64,000 nt of DNA from Lachnospiraceae bacterium. Lineage in GTDB: Bacteria; Bacillota; Clostridia; Lachnospirales; Lachnospiraceae. Location: positions 1,880,001 through 1,944,000 of the forward strand of contig JAJXRY010000001.1 in assembly GCA_021628825.1 (NCBI GenBank), in the 5' to 3' direction. This document shows, one piece after another, positions 39,592 through 48,806 of the stretch (position 1 is the first letter of the stretch; every line of letters starts with the position of its first letter). The notes under the pieces are model-generated. The model had not been told where the DNA came from. It ran no database searches and worked only from the letters and a program-made list of their open reading frames with translations. The position numbers and the translations under genes are program-made.

Positions 39592-39663
39592 TGTTTACCC
39601 TCTTCCCTTCCGGGACCCTCTTCTTATATGATTCTATTGCTTGCTATAACTGCCTTTAAATGG

Positions 39664-40473
39664 TTACTCTCTGTCATTTTTGCGATAGGCTGCCATAGGG
39701 CTTTGTTTAAACAGATTTCTCTGATAGCGTTCCTCAATCTTTTTCTTCACTTCATCCTTCCCGCAGACTCCGGTAAGAATATATGTGTCCAGCTCCTCGT
39801 AGGTAAAGCCAAAGTTATCCTCATCCGTCTTTCCGGTAAGTCCATCCGACGGATCCTTACGAATGAATCGTTCCGGGATACCAAGATACTCTCCAATCGC
39901 AATGACCTCTGTGACCGTAAACGCAGAAATCGCTGAGAAATCTCCTGCCATATCTCCGTAAATCGTGCAATAGCCCACATGCTTTTCCGAACGGTTTCCG
40001 TTATTGGAAACTCTGCCGTTCATCGACTGCGCCACGGCATAGAGTGTCGTCATCCGGATCCGCGGCGGAATATTCGTCAGCATTGCTGCTCCAGGCGCAA
40101 ACTCCCGGTCTGCCGGAGTACATCCTGTTTCAAAATGAGCCGCTTCTTTTAAGCATTTCTTCAGTCCATCGGTCGCCGCCCCGATATCCACGATGGCATA
40201 CGGAATCTGTAACCACTCCGCAATATCCTTTGCCACCTGCAGATCTGACTGCACATGATCCGGCATCAATACTCCGAATACCCGGTCCCTCCCAAGTGCC
40301 TTCACGCAAAGCGTTGCAACCAGTGTCGAATCCTTTCCTCCGGACAGTCCGATCACGGCCGGAGAATCCGGACCGTTCTTCACAAACCAGTCCCGGATCC
40401 ATTCAATGACCCGCTCCGCTTCCTTTCCTGCATCAAATTCTTTTTCCATATAAGCTGTTAAATATGGATTCAT
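39664..40473 (-). CDS. nadE: NAD+ synthase, ammonia-dependent
   Basis: 269 residues. The ATP pyrophosphatase P-loop IGLSGGKDSTLVA is at about residue 43, with GVLMPDHVQSDLQVAKDIA, GNRSEKHVGYCTIYGDMAGD and KDPSDGLTGKTDED. No N-terminal nitrilase (glutaminase) domain, so ammonia is the expected nitrogen donor. It lies 37 bases after nadD. Confidence 0.93.
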   Translation of the reverse strand: MNPYLTAYMEKEFDAGKEAERVIEWIRDWFVKNGPDSPAVIGLSGGKDSTLVATLCVKALGRDRVFGVLMPDHVQSDLQVAKDIAEWLQIPYAIVDIGAATDGLKKCLKEAAHFETGCTPADREFAPGAAMLTNIPPRIRMTTLYAVAQSMNGRVSNNGNRSEKHVGYCTIYGDMAGDFSAISAFTVTEVIAIGEYLGIPERFIRKDPSDGLTGKTDEDNFGFTYEELDTYILTGVCGKDEVKKKIEERYQRNLFKQSPMAAYRKNDRE

Positions 40474-40510
40474 CGTAATCCTCCCTCTTGTTTATGTGTA
40501 ACCTGTACCA

Positions 40511-41116
40511 CTAACGGTACAGTCTGTGTTCTGCAATATACTGTTCCACTCCTTCCGGAACCAGACCGGTAAGTCTCTCCCCGTTCTTTACCCTCTCACG
40601 GATCTGTGTCGAGGAAATCTCCTGTTTTTCAAAGGGAACCAGACGGATTCTTGCCCCGTACTCTGTCTCATACCTTTTCACGGTTTCTGCAAGTGTTTCT
40701 GCCGTATCCTGATCCCGTAATAACACAATGATTCCTGCCAGCCGGAAGATGACCTCCGGATGATACCAATGTGCCATAGCCTTTAAGGAATCACTTCCGA
40801 CAACCAGTTCATACCGGATATCCGGATGTTCCCTGGTCAGCTCCAGAAGCGTATCTGCCGTATAGGTGTTTCCTTCCCGTTCACATTCCATTCTGGATAA
40901 TTCACACCAGGATTCCCCTTCAATTAATCGTTGCAGCATCCTACGGCGGTGCTCCTTATCCGTCACGCTTCCTTCCGATGTCTTGTACGCCGGTGTTCCG
41001 TTTGGAATAAACAGGATATGATCGAGCTTTGCCGCCTCATAGGCCGCCTTTGCCGCATATAGATGTCCGAAATGGGGTGGATCAAAGGTTCCCCCATAAT
41101 TCCTATTGTTTTCATA
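40511..41116 (-). CDS. nadD: Nicotinate-nucleotide adenylyltransferase (one frameshift)
   Basis: About 202 residues. It transfers AMP to nicotinate mononucleotide. The N-terminal nucleotidyltransferase motif GGTFDPPHFGHL is recovered if the five C at 41091-41095 are read as six; the rest is open from 40966. YELVVGSDSLKAMAHWY and the C-terminal ISSTQIRERV motif are clear. Start at 41116 behind GGGGGAA. It is the first gene of the NAD cluster. Confidence 0.88.
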   Translation of the reverse strand, partial: YENNRNYGGTFDPPHFGHLYAAKAAYEAAKLDHILFIPNGTPAYKTSEGSVTDKEHRRRMLQRLIEGESWCELSRMECEREGNTYTADTLLELTREHPDIRYELVVGSDSLKAMAHWYHPEVIFRLAGIIVLLRDQDTAETLAETVKRYETEYGARIRLVPFEKQEISSTQIRERVKNGERLTGLVPEGVEQYIAEHRLYR

Positions 41117-41389
41117 TTTCCCCCGCAGCCGCCTGACTTTTCTTTAGCCTCATCATATCATAGATTCCTTTTCAAATTCTATAAAAAAACGCCGGATTTC
41201 CATGTCTTTTTATTCGTTGTTTACAATTTATTCACAATTTATTTCAAAAAAAACTTCATTTCCCAATCATTCTTTAGACATTTCTCAATCATATACTAAG
41301 ATCATAAGATACAGAACAAGAGAAACACACAAAGAAATTTAAAACGCTTATATCAAGTAATTGATTTATTAATAACTTTTTCATAATAA

Positions 41390-41418
41390 ATGCCAAGCAA
41401 ACTGGTTTTGCTTGGCAT
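41390..41418. terminator. Terminator-like hairpin
   Basis: ATGCCAAGCAAA and TTTGCTTGGCAT form a perfect 12-bp stem with a five-base loop, followed on the plus strand by CCTCCCTTTTTATG. Orientation is uncertain. Confidence 0.5.
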
Positions 41419-41454
41419 CCTCCCTTTTTATGGGGATTTTTTAGTTTTTAACAT

Positions 41455-41545
41455 AAGAGTTCGCTTGCGAACTCTTCGCGCGCGAGTGGTGTTGCAAAGC
41501 AACTAATTTCTTTTCCGCGAGCTGCGCATCCATGCGGAGCTTTTT
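41455..41545 (+). other. Cluster of three hairpins ending in a T-run
   Basis: AAGAGTTCGC/GCGAACTCTT (41455-41476), GTTGC/GCAAC (41491-41503) and AGCTGCGCAT/ATGCGGAGCT (41520-41541) follow one another, the last followed by TTTTT. It could be a small structured RNA or stacked terminators. Confidence 0.4.
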
Positions 41546-41590
41546 AATTTATAAGTAATTCCAACGGAATTTTTCTATAAAGTAAAGATA

Positions 41591-41619
41591 AAAGGTGCTG
41601 TCCAGTGGACAACACCTTT
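41591..41619 (-). terminator. Terminator of fba
   Basis: On the minus strand AAAGGTGTTGTCC pairs with GGACAGCACCTTT (one mismatch), 46 bases after the fba stop, followed by TATCTTTAC. Confidence 0.6.
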
Positions 41620-41664
41620 CATTTTGCTTCTCGTTTGTCGAATCTATCTGAAAAATCAGCTCAA

Positions 41665-42645
41665 TCAAGCCTTTCCTTCAGATCCAAGTACATATTTAAT
41701 CTTATGAGCAACCATGTCCTTAACAGCCTGACGAGCCGGCTTTAAGTACTGACGGGGATCGAAATGATCCGGATGCTCTGCAAAGTACTTACGAATGTTA
41801 CCTGTCATTGCAAGACGGATATCGGAGTCAATGTTGATCTTACATACAGCAAGTTCAGCAGCCTTACGAAGCTGTTCTTCCGGAATACCAACTGCATCAG
41901 GCATGTTTCCGCCGTACTGGTTCACCATCTTAACGAATTCCTGAGGAACGGAAGAAGAACCATGAAGTACGATCGGGAATCCGGGTAATCTCTTAATACA
42001 CTCTTCCAGAACGTCGAAACGAAGTGGAGGGGGAACCAGGATACCATCTGCATTACGTGTACACTGAGCAGCAGTGAACTTGTAAGCACCATGAGAAGTA
42101 CCGATAGCGATTGCTAGTGAGTCACAACCTGTTCTGTCAACGAACTCTTCTACTTCTTCCGGATGAGTATATGCTTCCTTACCAGCCTCTACAACAACTT
42201 CATCTTCAATACCGGCAAGTGTACCAAGCTCTGCTTCTACAACAACGCCATGAGCGTGTGCATATTCAACAACCTGCTTGGTAATTGCGATATTGTCTTC
42301 GAAAGACTTGGAAGATGCATCGATCATAACGGAAGTAAATCCGCCATCGATACAAGACTTACATAATTCGAAACCGTCACCATGATCAAGGTGAAGTGCG
42401 ATCGGAATGTCAGGATTCTCGATAACAGCTGCCTCTACTAACTTAACTAAGTAAGTATGATTAGCGTATGCACGAGCTCCCTTTGAAACCTGAAGAATAA
42501 CAGGGCTCTTCAGCTCACCGGCTGCTTCTGTAATACCCTGAATGATCTCCATGTTGTTCACATTGAAAGCGCCTATCGCGTATCCGCCGTCATACGCTTT
42601 CTTGAACATTTCGGTAGTAGTAACTAATGCCATTTTTTTGTTCAT
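41665..42645 (-). CDS. fba: Class II fructose-1,6-bisphosphate aldolase
   Basis: 326 residues. This zinc-dependent glycolytic enzyme splits fructose bisphosphate. Metal and substrate motifs: AIGAFNVNNMEI, ALHLDHGDGFELC (catalytic Asp, zinc His), EAELGTLAGIEDE, IAIGTSHGAYK, VLHGSSSVPQEF (zinc His) and CKINIDSDIR. Frame intact; ribosome site GAAAGGATG. Highly expressed genes of this kind usually have strong signals; the leader at 42646-42770 is AT-rich. Confidence 0.95.
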   Translation of the reverse strand: MNKKMALVTTTEMFKKAYDGGYAIGAFNVNNMEIIQGITEAAGELKSPVILQVSKGARAYANHTYLVKLVEAAVIENPDIPIALHLDHGDGFELCKSCIDGGFTSVMIDASSKSFEDNIAITKQVVEYAHAHGVVVEAELGTLAGIEDEVVVEAGKEAYTHPEEVEEFVDRTGCDSLAIAIGTSHGAYKFTAAQCTRNADGILVPPPLRFDVLEECIKRLPGFPIVLHGSSSVPQEFVKMVNQYGGNMPDAVGIPEEQLRKAAELAVCKINIDSDIRLAMTGNIRKYFAEHPDHFDPRQYLKPARQAVKDMVAHKIKYVLGSEGKA

Positions 42646-42770
42646 CCTTTCTTTATTGTATACTTTATAGGTTTGTTATAACTTCTTCAACCTCACTCAT
42701 TATAACCGATTCCCCTCAAAATGGGAACTAAAAAATGAATATTTCTTCCAAAATCACGAAATTCCTGCTT

Positions 42771-43694
42771 TTAACAGCTTTGTTCAGGGACAATAATCTG
42801 CAAAGCCTGCATTTCGTTCCGTATTTCGACCTTGTTATGAATCCCTCCGTATTCCCCATCCAGTGTCCAGGAAACGCCTTCCTCCGAAGTTATCGTCAGT
42901 GCCTTCGTCTTAAAGCAGTACATACTCTCCGTACTGATGTCACGATTGACCAGTGCCGCCATAATGTGATTCAGTTCGATCGCACTGTTGGGTTTTTTTA
43001 ATCAGGGTTACCTCGAATTCGCCATCGTCAAGCTTCACATGCTTACCGGTAATATTTTTTTAAACCCGCCAACGGACACCGAGTTTGTCACCATTCCGTA
43101 CAAAAAGCTTCCCTCCCCGGAGAAGTCTTCACTTTCCACTTTAAGATCATAGGCCTTAATATTGGAAAGACTCTTCACGCCTTCCAGCAGATAGGCCATA
43201 TGGCCAAGGACATTCTTCACATCCTGTTTCGTTGCATAGGAAACCTCGGTAAACAGACCAAACGCTGCAATATAAATAAAATAATTCTTATTAAAAGCAC
43301 CCACATCACAGGAAAAACCGGCGGCCGTTCACAATGGAAGAGGCTGCTGCTTTCATTCTTCCCGGAATTCCCAGACTTGATGCAAAATCATTCGTACTTC
43401 CTGCCGGGACATACCCGATCGGAAGCTTCTCGCTGCTGTACATCATTCCGCTCACCACTTCATCGAGCGTACCATCCCCGCCACAGCACACAATCAGGTC
43501 AAAGTAACCCTTTTTTTCCGTTCCACGACTGCTCTTCTTCCATCGCCCTGTGCCTGTGTGGGATAAACCGTAATTTCATAATCTGCCTTTGCAAAGATAT
43601 CAATAATGTCTAAAAGATTGCTCCGGATTTTTTCTTTTCCGGCTCTCGGGTTATATATAAATAGAAGCTTTTTCTTCCGGTTCCATTCATTCAT
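42771..43694 (-). CDS. Diacylglycerol kinase-like lipid kinase (YegS/DagK family, frameshifts)
   Basis: About 305 residues in four frames. N-terminus KKKLLFIYNPRAGKEKIR, then the catalytic CGGDGTLDEVVSGM, LPIGYVPAGSTNDFA and a C-terminal half with NYFIYIAAFGLFTEVSYAT, FLYGMVTNSVSVGG and LTITSEEGVSWTLDGEYGG. All conserved motifs of the family are present. Breaks near 43500, 43305, 43060 and 42985 all fall in homopolymers. It probably phosphorylates diacylglycerol in lipid turnover. Confidence 0.75.
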
Positions 43695-43800
43695 CGTCCC
43701 GTCATCTCTCCTGTTCAGCCTAATTATGCTCTACTTGTCCCTCTCACTAAAAAGGACCACTGTATTGCCCCCCGACAACACAATGGCCCTCATTTTTTCA

Positions 43801-44064
43801 TTATTTACCTTCAGGATTGCTTAAATAAGCCTCCATACCTGCCATCGCCTGTTCCTCGTCGGATCCATCTGTAATAATCCTGATTTCCGTTCCTAAGCTC
43901 GATGCAAGGCTCATCATACCCATAATACTCTTCGCATTGACCTTTCTTCCTTCGGTTTCGAGATAAACCGTGCTGTCATACTGGCTTGCAACCTGTACCA
44001 GCATCGCAATGGGTCTTGCCTCCAGCTGTCCATCCAACTGAAGCTTGATCGATTTCTCCATCAT
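43801..44064 (-). CDS. crh: HPr-like protein of Crh type (Glu in place of the active His)
   Basis: 87 residues. The fold matches HPr, but the region that in HPr reads HARP is EARP (residues about 16-19), so transfer of phosphate from PEP via enzyme I is not possible. The regulatory serine region VNAKSIMGMMSLA is kept. In Bacillus, Crh lacks the His in the same way and, phosphorylated on Ser46 by HprK, acts only in CcpA-dependent catabolite control. The gene follows whiA as in Bacillus, and hprK lies 4 kb upstream on the same strand. Start at 44064 after GGAGGAG. Confidence 0.8.
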   Translation of the reverse strand: MMEKSIKLQLDGQLEARPIAMLVQVASQYDSTVYLETEGRKVNAKSIMGMMSLASSLGTEIRIITDGSDEEQAMAGMEAYLSNPEGK

Positions 44065-44078
44065 AATATTCTCCTCCT

Positions 44079-44947
44079 TTAAACCCTAATCTTATCGGCA
44101 AGTTCGCTCAGTTTGCGTAATCTATGATTGACGCCGGACTTCCCTACTGGCGGATTAAGGAACTTTCCGAGCTCCTGCAAAGAACTTTCCGGATATTCTA
44201 GTCGGGTTTCCGCCATTTCACGCAGGTTTTCCGGCAGTTTTTCCATTCCGTAATGCTTCTGCAGATAAAGGATATCCTCGATCTGCCTGCTCGCAGCATT
44301 CACCGTTTTCGTAATATTGGCTGCTTCACAATTCACCTTACGGTTTACAGAATTACGAACCTCCTTTTCTACACGAAGGTTCTCCAGATACATTAAGGAC
44401 AGGCGCGCGCCCATGACGTTCAACAGATCGACGATTGCCGCCCCTTCCTTCATATATACTACATAGTGCTTCTTTCTGCAAATAATTTTCGCATCCAGTT
44501 CAAAGTCTGCAATCGTTTCCCGGATCTGCTGTGCCTGCTTCTCCTGTTCACAGACAAATTCCAGATGATACCCCTTCTTCGGGTCACTCATGGAACCTGT
44601 ACACAGAAAAGCGCCTCGTAAATAAGCTCTCTTGCAACAGCTCTGCTTCAACAGCATCCGGTTCACCCCTTCCAATGGAAAAAGAGGCTTGCCCGATTCA
44701 TCCAGCATTTTAACGCCTGCAGTATTTTATCCGCACACGCATTTATCATAAAGGTTTTTTTCAGTAATGTAAAGTACTTTCTCCCTATTATCTCGTTTTC
44801 AGACTTTAGTTCAATTTGTGTGTCGGAAATGTCCTTTTTCAGGACACATCCGTACGTGACGATTGCCGCCAGCTCGGCAAGCTGACAATGTCTGGCTCCC
44901 GGCACCACGTTTTCCAGCTCTTCCTTCACTTGTAACGAAAATGACAT
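44079..44947 (-). CDS. whiA: DNA-binding protein WhiA (one frameshift)
   Basis: About 290 residues with a LAGLIDADG-like N-terminal half (SFSLQVKEELENV, YLRGAFLCTGSMSDPKKGYH) and a C-terminal helix-turn-helix (ESSLQELGKFLNPPVGKSGVNHRL). In Bacillus it affects cell division and chromosome segregation. The frame is broken near 44700 in a G/C-rich spot; otherwise complete. It lies nine bases after rapZ. Confidence 0.88.
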
Positions 44948-44956
44948 GTTTCTCTC

Positions 44957-45820
44957 CTAAATACCCTGTCCCACATCACGATGTGCAATTTTGAGTCCGT
45001 AATCGCCCTGATCCTTCAACTCCTCATAGAGGCGGTTCGCCAGCGTGACGCTGCGGTGTTTGCCTCCGGTACAGCCGATTCCGATCACGAGCTGATACTT
45101 TCCTTCCTTCACATAATTGGGAATGAGGAATTTAATCATATCCGTCAGCTTGTCAATGAAAATATGGGCTTCTTCAAAGCTCATCACGTAATCCTGAACT
45201 TCCTTGTCATTTCCGGTTTTATATTTCAATTCTTCAATATAGAATGGATTCGGCAGGAAACGCACATCAAATACCAGATCTGCATCTGCCGGGATACCAT
45301 GCTTGAATCCAAAGGAAAGAATCGTTACCATGAGACTGTTATAACGCTCATTCCGCACGAAAATGCGATCCAGTTCCTCCTTTAATTCTCTTGTTAAAAG
45401 GCGGGAGGTGTCAATGACATAATCCGCCTGACTCTTCATATTCTTAAGAATTTCCCGCTCTTTACGGATTCCATCCTCAATTCGTCCATCCGGTGAAAGC
45501 GGATGAACACGTCTTGTTTCCTTGTAGCGTTTTAAAAGCTCGGCATCTCCTGCTTCCATAAAGAGGATTTCAAAAGAATAGCCATTGTCACGGAGCTTGT
45601 GCAGGATCTTTTCTACATCCTCAAAGGACTGATCCGCACGCACATCAAGACCAAGCGCCACCTTGGTAACCTCGCTATTTGGCATGGCAATCAGTTCCAC
45701 AAACTTCTCAATCAGAAGCACCGGAAGATTGTCTACACAATAAAATCCCGCATCCTCCAGCATACGGAGTGCTGTACTTTTTCCCCCACCGCTCATACCG
45801 GTAACAATTACAAAACGCAT
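44957..45820 (-). CDS. rapZ: RNase adapter / nucleotide-binding protein RapZ
   Basis: 287 residues. Walker A VTGMSGGGKSTALR at the N-terminus, GFYCVDNLPVLLIEKF, and the C-terminal domain with VIGIGCTGGKHRSVTLA and IAHRDVGQGI. The Firmicute orthologue (YvcJ) binds nucleotides and nucleotide-sugar-like ligands; a role in small-RNA decay is known only in enterobacteria. The frame is intact. It starts one base before the murB stop region and is followed by whiA. Confidence 0.92.
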   Translation of the reverse strand: MRFVIVTGMSGGGKSTALRMLEDAGFYCVDNLPVLLIEKFVELIAMPNSEVTKVALGLDVRADQSFEDVEKILHKLRDNGYSFEILFMEAGDAELLKRYKETRRVHPLSPDGRIEDGIRKEREILKNMKSQADYVIDTSRLLTRELKEELDRIFVRNERYNSLMVTILSFGFKHGIPADADLVFDVRFLPNPFYIEELKYKTGNDKEVQDYVMSFEEAHIFIDKLTDMIKFLIPNYVKEGKYQLVIGIGCTGGKHRSVTLANRLYEELKDQGDYGLKIAHRDVGQGI

Positions 45821-45821
45821 A

Positions 45822-46760
45822 TTAAAAATCTCCCAAAAAGATCACTTCTGTCTCCAGAGTGACACCGAATTTCTCCTTCACACGCTCCTGCACTTCGCAG
45901 ATCACCTCTGCCACATCTGCTGCGGAAGCATGGTCTTTGTTAATAATAAAGCCACAGTGCTTTTCGGAAACACAGGCTCCTCCAATCGAATACCCCCGTA
46001 AACCCGCATCCATAATGAGTTTTCCGGCAAAGTACCCCTCCGGCCGCTTAAAGGTGCTTCCGGCACTTGGATACTGCAGGGGCTGCTTATCCCTGCGGCG
46101 CTGATTCAGCTCTGCCATCTTCGCCGCGATCTCTTCCTTATTGCCCGGCTGCAGTTCAATCTCTGCCTGCACTACAATAAAGGAACGCTTCTTAATCACG
46201 CTGGTGCGATACCCGAATTCCATATCCTGATTATCAAGGATAAGGATTTCGCCCTCTTCATTCATGACCCACACCTTCGTAATTACCTGCTTCAGTTCCC
46301 CATCATAGGCTCCGGCGTTCATGACCACGCCGCCGCCGATTGATCCGGGGATTCCGGATGCAAATTCAAAACCGGTCAGGGCATGTTCATAGGCTTCCCG
46401 GGCAATCTGGGACATGAGACATCCTGCCTGAACCGTCAATCTGTTTCCATCCACCTGAATCTGATCCATCCCGTCTCCAAGATGAAGAATGATACCGTGA
46501 TAGCCTTTGTCCCCGACCAGAAGATTGCTCCCGTTTCCGAGAATAAAATACGGAAGCTCGACCATCTTAAAATACGGGATCAGCTTTTCCAACTGTTCCT
46601 TATTGCGGATCCGTAAGAACGCTTCCGCTTCGCCGCCCACCCGGAATGTCGTGTGACGGCTCATCGGTTCGTTTTTTTCCAAAATATCCTGTGGATCTAC
46701 ATATTGACTGATATATTCATAAACTGCTTGATTTATAAGTTCCAAACCGCACTCCTGCAT
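45822..46760 (-). CDS. murB: UDP-N-acetylmuramate dehydrogenase
   Basis: 312 residues. This FAD enzyme reduces UDP-GlcNAc-enolpyruvate in peptidoglycan synthesis. FAD motifs MSRHTTFRVGGEAEAFLR and ILGNGSNLLVGD, FASGIPGSIGGGVVMNAGAYDGE, and the catalytic C-terminal PLQYPSAGSTFKRPEG with the Ser proton donor. Type IIb-like pattern. It lies 20 bases after glcK. Confidence 0.93.
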   Translation of the reverse strand: MQECGLELINQAVYEYISQYVDPQDILEKNEPMSRHTTFRVGGEAEAFLRIRNKEQLEKLIPYFKMVELPYFILGNGSNLLVGDKGYHGIILHLGDGMDQIQVDGNRLTVQAGCLMSQIAREAYEHALTGFEFASGIPGSIGGGVVMNAGAYDGELKQVITKVWVMNEEGEILILDNQDMEFGYRTSVIKKRSFIVVQAEIELQPGNKEEIAAKMAELNQRRRDKQPLQYPSAGSTFKRPEGYFAGKLIMDAGLRGYSIGGACVSEKHCGFIINKDHASAADVAEVICEVQERVKEKFGVTLETEVIFLGDF

Positions 46761-46780
46761 GTTACTTTTCTTATTTGTTA

Positions 46781-47721
46781 CTAACGATCTAATACCAGCT
46801 TGGCTGCTCCGAAAATACCGGCATCATTTCCCAGCGTTGCAAGCTCGAACTTTGCATCCCTGCTTGCATGGAAAACGGCTTTCTGATAATAAGGCTTGAT
46901 ATAATCAATGAGAACAGGGCCTGCCTTGGATACGCCGCCGCCAATAACGAAAGCTTCCGGGTTGGTTACACAGGCAATTGCTGCAAGTCCTTCTCCCAGA
47001 TACTGTCCGAACTGCTCTGCGATTTCCATTGCAACCGGATCCTTTGCTTTTACTGCATCAAATACGCTCTTTGCAGAAAGTGTTGTTGTACGCAGAACGG
47101 AATCCTGTGTAGTCTTTTCCAGCTTGCGCTTTGCCAGACGGGTAACACCGGTTGCAGAGGAATACTGTTCCAGACATCCCTTGTTTCCGCAGCCGCAGGT
47201 CTCCTGCTCGGCATCTTCCACATGAATATGTCCGATTTCACCACCGGCTCCGTTTGCTCCTGTGAGCATCTTTCCATTGACGATGATACCACCACCGACA
47301 CCGGTTCCAAGTGTCACAACGACAAGATCCTTATAACCCTGACCGCCGCCCTTCCACATTTCACCAAGTGCAGCAACGTTAGCATCATTACCTGCCATAA
47401 CAGGGAGCTTTAAGATATTTTCCAGAGTTTCTTTGATACTGAATACACCCCATCCAAGATTTGCAGCCTTATAGATGACACCTTCACTGTCAACCGGTCC
47501 CGGTGCTCCAACACCGACACCAACTACATCCTTACGGTCAATTCCTGCTTCCTTGATCTTCTTCTCAATGCTTGCGGCAATATCCGGAAGAATGTTGCTT
47601 CCGTTGTCTTCTTTTTCTTGTAGGGATTTCCCACTTATCCAGAACGTTACCCTCTGCATCAAAAATATCCAAGCTTTACGGTCGTTCCACCGATATCAAC
47701 ACCAAATACATACTGACTCAT
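46781..47721 (-). CDS. glcK: ROK-family glucokinase (frameshifts near N-terminus)
   Basis: About 313 residues. The N-terminal phosphate loop GVDIGGTTVKLG is followed, after two short breaks near 47672 and 47615, by GVGVGAPGPVD, the catalytic NDANVAALGE, LGTGVGGGIIVNG and the zinc motif CGCGNKGCLEQYSS. It phosphorylates glucose released by intracellular glycosidases. It lies in one gene group with hprK, consistent with glycolytic control. Confidence 0.87.
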
Positions 47722-47793
47722 TGTTTCTATACCTCTCTTTATTCTTATGTTATTTTCTTATAAATATGTGTATCCGTTGAGAATATCCTCTCT

Positions 47794-48739
47794 TTATTCG
47801 TCTTCGTCCTCGTCACGTCTTCTTGTGAGGGATTCCTGTACACGACGATACAGTTCCTGTGCGGCATTGTAACCCATCTTCTTCTGACGATGGTTGATTG
47901 CGGCAGACTCACAGATGACTGCCAGATTACGTCCGGGACGGATCGGGATGTTGTGGCACACCACCTTATTGCCCAGGTATTCGGTATATTCTTCTTCCAG
48001 TCCGAGGCGGTCGTATTCCTTCTCCTTGTCCCAGTCCTCCAGACGGATTACCAGATCAATGTTCTGGGTATCCTTAACGCTTGATACACCGAACAATGTC
48101 TTCACATCGATGATACCGATACCACGAAGCTCGATAAAGTGCTTCGTAATATCCGGTGCGGAACCAACGAGGGTATCATCGGACACCTTACGGATTTCAA
48201 CAGCATCATCGGTTACCAGACGATGACCTCTTTTAATCAGCTCCAGGGCTGCCTCGGATTTACCGATTCCGCTTTCACCGGTAATCAGAACACCTTCACC
48301 AAAGACATCGACCAGAACGCCGTGCACGGAAATACAGGGTGCCAGCATCACATTGAGCCAGCGGATAATCTCTGCCATAAAGGAAGAGGTTGCCTTTTTC
48401 GTGGAAAAAAGCGGAATCTTGTGTTCCAGCGCAATCTGTAAAAATAATGGGTTCGGCTGAAGCTCACGGCTGAAAATGATTGCCGGAATGTCATAGGAAA
48501 GAAGTCTGGTAAAGATCTCCTTCTGACGCGCCTGCGGTAAGCCCTCCATGTAGGTATATTCTACAAAACCGATAATCTGCAGACGTGTATCCTCAAAATG
48601 CTCAAAGTAACCCGCCATCTGCAATGCCGGACGGTTAATATCCGGCTGTTTAATCTTAATCTTGGAAATATCCAGTTCCGGAGTCAGATTCTCCAGTTTC
48701 ATCTTCTCAACAATTTTTTTCCAGCTTTACACTTGCCAT
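47794..48739 (-). CDS. hprK: HPr kinase/phosphorylase (one frameshift)
   Basis: About 314 residues. It phosphorylates Ser46 of HPr and Crh in response to fructose bisphosphate and removes the phosphate when inorganic phosphate is high. The P-loop GVLITGESGIGKSEAALELI and the family signature LRGIGIIDVKTLFG are intact. The first 11 residues are set off by a run of seven T at 48714-48720. Start at 48739 with GGGAG seven bases upstream. It precedes glcK; its substrate crh lies downstream in the same set. Confidence 0.92.
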
Positions 48740-48806
48740 ACCCATACTCCCTTCGTATTGAATATCACAGCATCTACCCAAAAGTGATCCTGTTCAACGC
48801 TTTTTA

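Larger units (their letters stand above)
41121..41664. other. 540-bp intergenic region with a series of hairpins
   Basis: No gene is visible. The left part (41121-41380) is AT-rich and should hold the nadD promoter. The right part holds four hairpins listed separately or in the findings. No riboswitch class is recognised. Confidence 0.6.

Noticed and set aside
39181..39936. 251-codon plus-strand frame
   Set aside because: Antisense to pncB and nadE; no ribosome site or domain.
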